Part shown: piece after piece, positions 14,857-19,615 of the stretch
How the letters are laid out: each line of letters begins with the position of its first letter
How positions within the stretch are numbered: the stretch's first letter is position 1
Origin: Mollicutes bacterium
Lineage (GTDB): Bacteria; Bacillota_I; Bacilli_A; RF39; UBA660
DNA: 19,615 bases
Direction: 5' to 3'
Assembly: GCA_012838395.1 (NCBI GenBank)
Contig: DUPI01000078.1
Coordinates: forward strand, 1-19,615
Position numbers and translations under genes: made by a program
The notes under the pieces: model-generated
What the model saw: only the letters and a program-made list of their open reading frames with translations
What the model was told of the DNA's origin: nothing
Database searches by the model: none

Positions 14857-15951
14857 TGCTTGATGATAATTATCAACGATATATTGCTTTAATACAGAAA
14901 TGTCATTGGTTAATTCTTTAACAACTAATTTTTTCTCTATATCGTCAATAATTATTTTTAAAAAGGGACCCGGTTCCTTTTTTAATAACTTACATATTTC
15001 CTTGGGTGTAATAGCAATTTGGCTACGGTTTTTAATATACAATTGATTAAAGTGTTCATTAACTGTTTTACGATCTATACCTTTAATTTCTCCAACGATA
15101 GTAGAAATATAAAGACCATATTTATACAAATTTTCTTCTTCAAACAATTCTTTATTTATTAATTCATTTATTAATTTAATAGTTTTTATCTCATTACTAT
15201 TAAAGCGATAAAGGTTTAAGACATCAAGTTGAGCCCAAATTCCAATTATAGATGAAGTTATTGTAACCTTGGATAACTTAGGTATTTCTAGATGTTTGTC
15301 TAACTTAGTTTTTAGTAATAAATCGATCCCGTATTCAACATTAGAACTAGAAAAAATTTTATCTAATTCTTCTTTTTTTCTCTCGTAAGATAATTTTTTT
15401 AATAAATAACCATACTTAGTAATATATTTTTCTAATTCCTTATCAAGCTTAAAATTGAGCGTTGTTGCAAATCTGATAGCTCTTAAAATTCTTAATACAT
15501 CTTGTTTTAGACGATGTTTAGTTTTACCAACCATACGGATTTGTTTGGCATCTAAATCTTCTTTAGCACCAAGTAAATCAATCATATTACCATTTGAATC
15601 CATACATAAAGTATTGATATAAAAATCACGTCTTTTTAAATCTTCTAATAAATTGTCAATATACTTTATTTTTACAGGAATGCGATTTTTTTCATATTTT
15701 ATCTCTTTTCGAAATGTTGTTATTTCAAAATGAATTTTATTAAAAACAAGGGAAATTGAACCATATTTAACTGTTTTTAAATTAACGTTAGGAAATATTG
15801 CTTTTAAATCTTTAGGGGTGGCATTAGTACAAATATCTACATCAACACTCTTTCTATTTAAATATAAATCTCGAGGATAACCACCAACCAAATAAGCTTT
15901 ATATCCCTTATCTTCTATTTTTTTTAAGACCTTTGTTGCTGTTTCAATCAT
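14851..15951 (-). CDS. cca: CCA tRNA nucleotidyltransferase (class II)
   Basis: Adds or repairs the 3'-terminal CCA of tRNAs without a template. The 366-residue protein has the class II nucleotidyltransferase head: LVGGYPRD (residues 21-28), the metal-binding DVDICTNATP (Asp37, Asp39), KRRDFYINTL (about 107-116) and the nucleotide-recognition segment DVLRILRAIRFAT (151-163). The tail is all-helical with no HD phosphohydrolase domain. A four-residue longer frame starts at 15963, but GAGGTG lies just before ATG 15951, so I use that. The ribosome-binding site sits right behind the hup terminator, so cca may depend on read-through or an unseen promoter. A poly(A) polymerase role cannot be excluded from motifs alone; none is indicated. 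Confidence 0.93.
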   Translation of the reverse strand: MIETATKVLKKIEDKGYKAYLVGGYPRDLYLNRKSVDVDICTNATPKDLKAIFPNVNLKTVKYGSISLVFNKIHFEITTFRKEIKYEKNRIPVKIKYIDNLLEDLKRRDFYINTLCMDSNGNMIDLLGAKEDLDAKQIRMVGKTKHRLKQDVLRILRAIRFATTLNFKLDKELEKYITKYGYLLKKLSYERKKEELDKIFSSSNVEYGIDLLLKTKLDKHLEIPKLSKVTITSSIIGIWAQLDVLNLYRFNSNEIKTIKLINELINKELFEEENLYKYGLYISTIVGEIKGIDRKTVNEHFNQLYIKNRSQIAITPKEICKLLKKEPGPFLKIIIDDIEKKLVVKELTNDISVLKQYIVDNYHQAF

Positions 15952-15965
15952 ATTGCACCTCACAT

Positions 15966-15988
15966 TAAAAAAAGGCTTAAATGCCTTT
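15966..15988 (-). terminator. Intrinsic terminator of hup
   Basis: Minus strand AAAGGC-ATTTAA-GCCTTT followed by a U-run. The first stem base overlaps the hup stop codon and the cca ribosome-binding site begins directly after the U-run. Confidence 0.7.
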
Positions 15989-16260
15989 TAGTTTAAAGCT
16001 TCCTTTAATTTAGAACCTGCTTTAATTGTTACTGCTCTACGAGCTGGAATTACAACCTTTTCACCAGTTCTTGGATTACGTCCTTCTTTTTCTGGTTTAT
16101 CTTTTGCTGTAAAAGTACAAAAGCCTGTTAAAGTTACTTTATCGCCTTCTTTTAATCCAGTGATAACTCCCTTCACCATTGCTTCTAAAACACGAGATGA
16201 ATCAGCTTTTGTAAGTCCCGTTTCTTCTGCAATAAAATTTACTAAATCTGTTTTAGTCAT
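15988..16260 (-). CDS. hup: DNA-binding protein HU
   Basis: Histone-like nucleoid protein that bends DNA. The 90-residue sequence is a standard HU: MTKTDLVNFIAEETGL, then the GFCTFTAKDKPEKEGRNPRT beta-arm region with the conserved GRNP, VIPARRAVTIKAGSKLKEAL at the end. A cysteine replaces the usual Thr/Ser in GFGxF-like GFCTF, which is a common variation. AGGGAGGT precedes the ATG. It has its own promoter and terminator. It lies next to spoIVA, as hbs does in Bacillus. Confidence 0.97.
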   Translation of the reverse strand: MTKTDLVNFIAEETGLTKADSSRVLEAMVKGVITGLKEGDKVTLTGFCTFTAKDKPEKEGRNPRTGEKVVIPARRAVTIKAGSKLKEALN

Positions 16261-16305
16261 TCTATACCTCCCTAATTTTTAAGCAACTATCTTGCTTACA
16301 TTTAA

Positions 16306-16334
16306 AGAATACCACTATTCAGACATAAAATCAA
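16306..16334 (-). promoter_or_regulatory. Sigma-A promoter of hup
   Basis: Minus strand TTGATT (16334-16329), 17-base spacer, TATTCT (16311-16306). The leader of about 40 bases begins with a small hairpin, AAGCAA-gatag-TTGCTT (16297-16281), which may protect the 5' end of this transcript. Confidence 0.6.
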
Positions 16335-16431
16335 TAACTTTTTATGTTTTTTTCGTGTTTTTATTAACTTTTGTTATATTTTATCACAATTTTATCCCTT
16401 ATTATTAATTAAAACAAACACATCTATATAA

Positions 16432-16466
16432 TAATTAAAAACTGTCACCCTTTAATGTGACAGTTT
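16432..16466 (-). terminator. Intrinsic terminator of spoIVA
   Basis: A perfect 10-bp stem AAACTGTCAC / GTGACAGTTT (16439-16448 and 16457-16466) followed by U-rich sequence on the minus strand, 5 bases past the spoIVA stop. Confidence 0.85.
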
Positions 16467-16471
16467 ATTTA

Positions 16472-17947
16472 TCATAAAACTATAGCAAATAGATTCCCAG
16501 AACCTTTGTTAACTAATTTAGATAAGGTTTGTTGTAATTTATATCTAGCATTTTCTGGCATTAATGATAACTTCGCTTGAATTCCTTCTTTAACAATAAC
16601 ATCAAGACTGCGACCAAAGATTTCACTTTTCCAAATGTTATCCGGTGTTGAATCATAATCTTTCATTAAGTGATTAATAAGTTCTTTACTCTGTAGTTCA
16701 GACCCTATTATTGGCTCAAATGTCGATTCAACATCAACTCTTATCATATGTATAGAAGGTGCGACAGCTTTTAATTTAATTCCGTAACGATTACCTTGCT
16801 TAATTATTTCAGGTGTATCTAATTTCATATCAAGTAGAGTTGGCGATGCCACACCATAACCTGTTTGCTTAACCATTTTTAGAGCCCCTTTAATTTGATC
16901 ATATTCAAACTTAGCCTCATTATAATCTTGGAATAAACTTAATAGTTCGGCACGATTTCTCACATCAACCCCAATGATTTCTTTTAATACTTGATTATAC
17001 AACCCACTTGGAGCATCAAGTGTTACACTAACAACACCACTTGATGTATCAACATCAGATAGATATGCACGACTAATATATTCACAATCAACAAATGGAT
17101 TAGTTATTTTATCGACATCTCTTAATTTGTCGATTTCAACAACACTTTCTTTTATTTTTTCAATATAAGTTTTCTTTAACCAATTATTTGGTGATAAGCA
17201 AGCAATCCATTCCGGCATTTTAACACTTACCTCAGTTACTGGAAATTCATATAACGCTTCTTTAAGAATTGTATATATGTCTCGCTCACTCATATTTTCA
17301 ATACTAACTGGTATGACCGGAACTGCGTGTTCTTCGTGTAACTTGGTTGCTAGTCTTTCTGTTTCTGGCAGCATTGGGTGAACTGAGTTTAATAACACAA
17401 TAAATGGCTTGCCTATTTCTTTCAATTCGTTTATTACTCTTGCTTCTGCTTCAATATAATCAGATCTTTCAATTTCACCAATTGAGCCATCAGTTGTAAC
17501 AACAATTCCTATACTTGAATGATCTTTAATAACCTTTTCAGTTCCAATTTCAGCAGCTTCAATAAAAGGTATTTCTTCATCATACCATGGCGTCTTAACC
17601 ATTCTTGGGCCATTTTCATCTTCATATCCTTTGGCACCAGGAACAACATAACCAACACAATCAACGAGTCTTACATTTACACTAAAAGTCTCGATTTGAA
17701 TTTTAGCAGCATTACTCGGAACAAACTTTGGTTCCGTAGTCATAATCATTTTACCTTGAGCACTTTGCGGGATTTCATCTAAGGCCCTTTTCCTTTCGTA
17801 TTCATCGGTTATATTTGGAACAACCAGGTTTTCAATAACCTTTTTAATAAAAGTTGACTTACCTGTTCTAACTGCCCCAACCACACCTAAATAAATATCG
17901 CCGCCCGTCCTCTCAGTTATACTTCTAATAATATCTATTTTTTCCAT
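16472..17947 (-). CDS. spoIVA: Stage IV sporulation protein A, spore coat ATPase
   Basis: ATPase that polymerises on the outer forespore membrane and forms the basement layer of the spore coat. The 491-residue product equals the Bacillus length (492). It has Walker A GAVRTGKST (residues 24-32, with Lys30 as in Bacillus), the VRLVDCVGYVVPGAKGYEDE segment (Asp96), NGPRMVKTPWYDEEIPF, the TRAFAC-like GTPase relic VLLNSVHP, and the C-terminal domain ending in the hydrophobic tail FAIVL that anchors it to SpoVM in Bacillus. AGTAGGGAT precedes the ATG. It follows pyrB by 48 bases and has a sigma-E-like promoter and its own terminator. It strongly implies an endospore former, or a lineage that recently was. 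Confidence 0.97.
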   Translation of the reverse strand: MEKIDIIRSITERTGGDIYLGVVGAVRTGKSTFIKKVIENLVVPNITDEYERKRALDEIPQSAQGKMIMTTEPKFVPSNAAKIQIETFSVNVRLVDCVGYVVPGAKGYEDENGPRMVKTPWYDEEIPFIEAAEIGTEKVIKDHSSIGIVVTTDGSIGEIERSDYIEAEARVINELKEIGKPFIVLLNSVHPMLPETERLATKLHEEHAVPVIPVSIENMSERDIYTILKEALYEFPVTEVSVKMPEWIACLSPNNWLKKTYIEKIKESVVEIDKLRDVDKITNPFVDCEYISRAYLSDVDTSSGVVSVTLDAPSGLYNQVLKEIIGVDVRNRAELLSLFQDYNEAKFEYDQIKGALKMVKQTGYGVASPTLLDMKLDTPEIIKQGNRYGIKLKAVAPSIHMIRVDVESTFEPIIGSELQSKELINHLMKDYDSTPDNIWKSEIFGRSLDVIVKEGIQAKLSLMPENARYKLQQTLSKLVNKGSGNLFAIVL

Positions 17948-17976
17948 ATAATCCCTACTTTCATCTAATTCAATTA

Positions 17977-18005
17977 AATATATGTAGTTTCTTGATTATA
18001 TATGA
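17977..18005 (-). promoter_or_regulatory. Sigma-E-like (mother-cell) promoter of spoIVA
   Basis: Minus strand TCATATA (18005-17999), 14-base spacer, CATATATT (17984-17977). Against the Bacillus sigma-E consensus KMATATT-N14-CATACANT there is one mismatch in each element and the spacing is right. The -35 lies inside the last codons of pyrB. No sigma-A promoter is seen in this gap. B. subtilis spoIVA is known to be sigma-E controlled. In such AT-rich DNA chance matches occur. Confidence 0.5.
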
Positions 18006-19003
18006 TAATTAATTGATATATCTTTATATTTATTTTCTAACAAATCAGCAGTAATATTAAACATAGTCGCAATTAAGGCAACTCTAATCCATAAACCATT
18101 CTCAGTTTGCTCCCAGTATTTCGCGCGAGGATCATCATCTATTTCATGAGCAATTTCATCACGCCTTGGTAAAGGGTGTAATATTATTGAATTCTTTTTA
18201 ATTCTATCAATATTACCTGAATCTATTTTATACCTTTTCTCATCCCACGCTTCTTCTATCCCACCATATTCATCTTGTAATCTAGTCATATATATGATAT
18301 CAACTATGGTAATTATCTTATCAAAATCATCAGTTATTTCATAATCAACATTTAATTGCTCGATTATATCTTGTGTTATTTGATAGCCATTTGGGGCTAC
18401 AAAATAAAATTTTACATTATCAACCTTATTTAAAAGAAGTGCCAACGATCTCACTGTTCGACCTCGTCTTAAATCACCTACAAAAGCAATTGTTTTATTT
18501 TCTATTCCATATTTGTAAATTGTATAAAAATCCAACAAGGCCTGAGTTGGATGTTGATCAATTCCAGAACCAGCGTTTATAATTCTAATATCTTCATCTA
18601 AATAATCAGAAACAGAATAAATAAAATCTGTAGATGGATGTCTTATAATTGTTAAATCCGTGTATTGGGAAAAGGTTTTAATGGCATCTAATTCTGTTTC
18701 ACCTTTTATGGCAGAAGAAGTATTAACATCTCTTATATCAGATGATTTTATCCCCAATATATGACAGGCATTCTTAAACGATAAAAAGGTTCTAGTTGAA
18801 GACTGTTTAAAATAAAGTATTGCTCGTTTATCATCAAGTAGTGTCGACACATAATTAGCACCTTCTTTGGTACTACATATCTTTCTTATCATATCAGTAA
18901 GACGACATAGTTTATAAAGTTGTTCTAGTGTAAATTGATTAGAATTTAAACACCTAGACCTTATATCACTTTTAATTGTTTTGTTATTAATTACTATCTT
19001 CAT
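17996..19003 (-). CDS. pyrB: Aspartate carbamoyltransferase catalytic chain
   Basis: Joins carbamoyl phosphate and aspartate in the second step of pyrimidine synthesis; cytoplasmic trimer. Motifs present: carbamoyl-phosphate loop SSTRTFLSF (about 68-76), the active-site loop SSAIKGETELDA (about 96-107), GSGIDQHPTQALLDFY (His151) and LHPLPRRDEI (about 275-284). At 335 residues it is some 30 longer than the Bacillus enzyme, with extensions at both ends. No pyrI or other pyr gene is adjacent here. AAGGAGGA lies upstream of the ATG. Ornithine carbamoyltransferase is less likely because the HPLPR motif replaces the HCLP of that family. Confidence 0.94.
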   Translation of the reverse strand: MKIVINNKTIKSDIRSRCLNSNQFTLEQLYKLCRLTDMIRKICSTKEGANYVSTLLDDKRAILYFKQSSTRTFLSFKNACHILGIKSSDIRDVNTSSAIKGETELDAIKTFSQYTDLTIIRHPSTDFIYSVSDYLDEDIRIINAGSGIDQHPTQALLDFYTIYKYGIENKTIAFVGDLRRGRTVRSLALLLNKVDNVKFYFVAPNGYQITQDIIEQLNVDYEITDDFDKIITIVDIIYMTRLQDEYGGIEEAWDEKRYKIDSGNIDRIKKNSIILHPLPRRDEIAHEIDDDPRAKYWEQTENGLWIRVALIATMFNITADLLENKYKDISINYHI

Positions 19004-19111
19004 ATAATATCCTCCTTAAATTATAAATAAGAATGGGGGTAAAAAAAATTATTACAATAGAAACTTTAATACTTTAAATCATTACTATCATCACCTTGTT
19101 TTTTCCAAATA

Positions 19112-19140
19112 AGTATATCAACTAATATCTCAAATTGCAA
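19112..19140 (-). promoter_or_regulatory. Sigma-A promoter of pyrB
   Basis: Minus strand TTGCAA (19140-19135), 17-base spacer, TATACT (19117-19112). It implies a 100-base leader containing an 8-U run followed by five C (near 19050-19036) but no PyrR-type attenuator hairpins or terminator that I can see. Confidence 0.6.
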
Positions 19141-19149
19141 TATAATTAC

Positions 19150-19173
19150 AAAAGAAAAAAAGTCATTTGACTT
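19150..19173 (-). terminator. Intrinsic terminator of queH
   Basis: Minus strand AAGTC-AAAT-GACTT with a following U-run; the queH TGA lies in the loop/stem. The stem is short. Confidence 0.6.
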
Positions 19174-19615
19174 CTTTTGGTGTAAATTGACATCCACAAT
19201 ATTGTTGACGATATAAATTATATTTTTCTGATAATTTTATTGACTCTTTATAACCATTTCGCTTTTTAAAATCAGAATATAAATATTTTATATTGTATTT
19301 TTTTTCTAATGTTTTTCCTATTTCATTGATTTTATTGGCATTCTTATAAGGACTAACAGTTAAGGTTGTTGTAAAGTAATCATAATTACTTGTACTAGCT
19401 AATTGAGCTGTTGTTGATAATCTCAATTGATAACATTTAAAACATCTAGTTGAACCCTCAGGTTCTTTTTCTAAACCTTTTACTTGTTCCAAGAATAAAT
19501 TGTTGTCATAGTCACCTTCAATAAAAGTAATTGGATATTTTGTAGTGACTGTTTCTATTAATCTAATTTGTTCCTCCAAACGTTTTTTATATTCTATATT
19601 AGGCATAATATTGGG
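19163..19615 (-). CDS. queH: Epoxyqueuosine reductase QueH (5' end outside the window)
   Basis: Last enzyme of queuosine tRNA modification; reduces epoxyqueuosine in tRNA. The frame stays open to the window edge (PNI precedes the first ATG at 19606), so that ATG is internal; the family motif NPNI-x-P-x2-EY-x2-R is visible across it and the N-terminal cysteine pair must lie outside. Within the window are EGSTRCFKCYQLRLSTTAQLA with its CxxC, the FTTTLTVSPYKN segment, SDFKKRNGYKESIKLSEKY and the C-terminal QQYCGC, all typical of the QueH (DUF208) iron-sulfur protein. About 151 residues are seen, lacking perhaps 25-60. It is a separate unit upstream of pyrB, ended by a small terminator. Confidence 0.92.
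   Translation of the reverse strand, partial: PNIMPNIEYKKRLEEQIRLIETVTTKYPITFIEGDYDNNLFLEQVKGLEKEPEGSTRCFKCYQLRLSTTAQLASTSNYDYFTTTLTVSPYKNANKINEIGKTLEKKYNIKYLYSDFKKRNGYKESIKLSEKYNLYRQQYCGCQFTPKEVK

Noticed and set aside
17519..17782. Plus-strand frame antisense to spoIVA
   Set aside because: Covers the conserved SpoIVA ATPase region on the opposite strand and has no features of its own.
19004..19111. PyrR attenuator or T-box in the pyrB leader
   Set aside because: No binding-loop consensus, no terminator/antiterminator pair and no T-box core sequence could be found.
1..19615. Mycoplasma-type genetic code (TGA for tryptophan), suggested by the AT-rich base composition
   Set aside because: nrdG, dnaD and queH end at TGA next to terminators or the next gene, at the expected protein lengths, and no gene needs TGA read-through.
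1..19615. CRISPR arrays, tRNA genes, phage or defence islands
   Set aside because: No regularly spaced repeats, no cloverleaf-like segments and no such protein families were seen on either strand.

Overview
The window is about 19.6 kb of very AT-rich chromosome (roughly 30% G+C by eye). It looks like a low-GC, probably anaerobic or fermentative Firmicute of class Bacilli. The evidence is an oxygen-sensitive class III ribonucleotide reductase, a type-B RNase P RNA, RNase Y, RecU, DnaD, GpsB, strong Shine-Dalgarno and sigma-A promoters, and the endospore coat ATPase SpoIVA. TGA is a stop (nrdG, dnaD, queH), so this is not a mycoplasma-type code. Gene blocks follow Bacillus synteny (rodZ/ymfM-pgsA-recA-rny; gpsB-rnpB; recU-ponA near dnaD-nth; spoIVA next to the HU gene) but are condensed. 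This suits one of the reduced, walled, spore-forming gut lineages near the Erysipelotrichia/RF39-type Bacilli. That placement is inference.

Layout. 1-3075: nrdD-nrdG, minus strand, with a clear promoter. 3082-3660: a 580-bp stretch without an intact gene; it holds a possible 350-bp inverted-repeat-bounded segment and the 3' end of a broken polysaccharide-deacetylase-like gene. 3664-6464: rny and recA, each with its own promoter and terminator; recA has a LexA/SOS box. 6494-8386: gpsB, rnpB, rodZ-like and pgsA packed on the minus strand as one probable transcription unit. 8393-9545: an unrecognised membrane-anchored extracytoplasmic protein. 9485-9972: intergenic DNA with a probable 32-codon gene and terminator. 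9973-13510: recU-ponA, the only plus-strand genes. 13518-14811: dnaD-nth, convergent with ponA through a shared terminator. 14851-16334: hup and cca. 16432-18005: spoIVA with a sigma-E-like promoter. 17996-19140: pyrB. 19150-19615: queH, cut by the window edge.

The genes serve core tasks: dNTP supply (nrdDG), pyrimidine synthesis (pyrB), RNA decay and tRNA maturation (rny, rnpB, cca, queH), recombination, repair and replication start (recA, recU, nth, dnaD, hup), envelope growth (ponA, gpsB, rodZ-like, pgsA) and sporulation (spoIVA). I found no CRISPR, phage, intact transposase or defence system. Most of what deserves a second look lies in the intergenic stretches, in regulation and in unusual gene architecture. 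Several gene starts below are moved to internal start codons because of ribosome-binding-site position.
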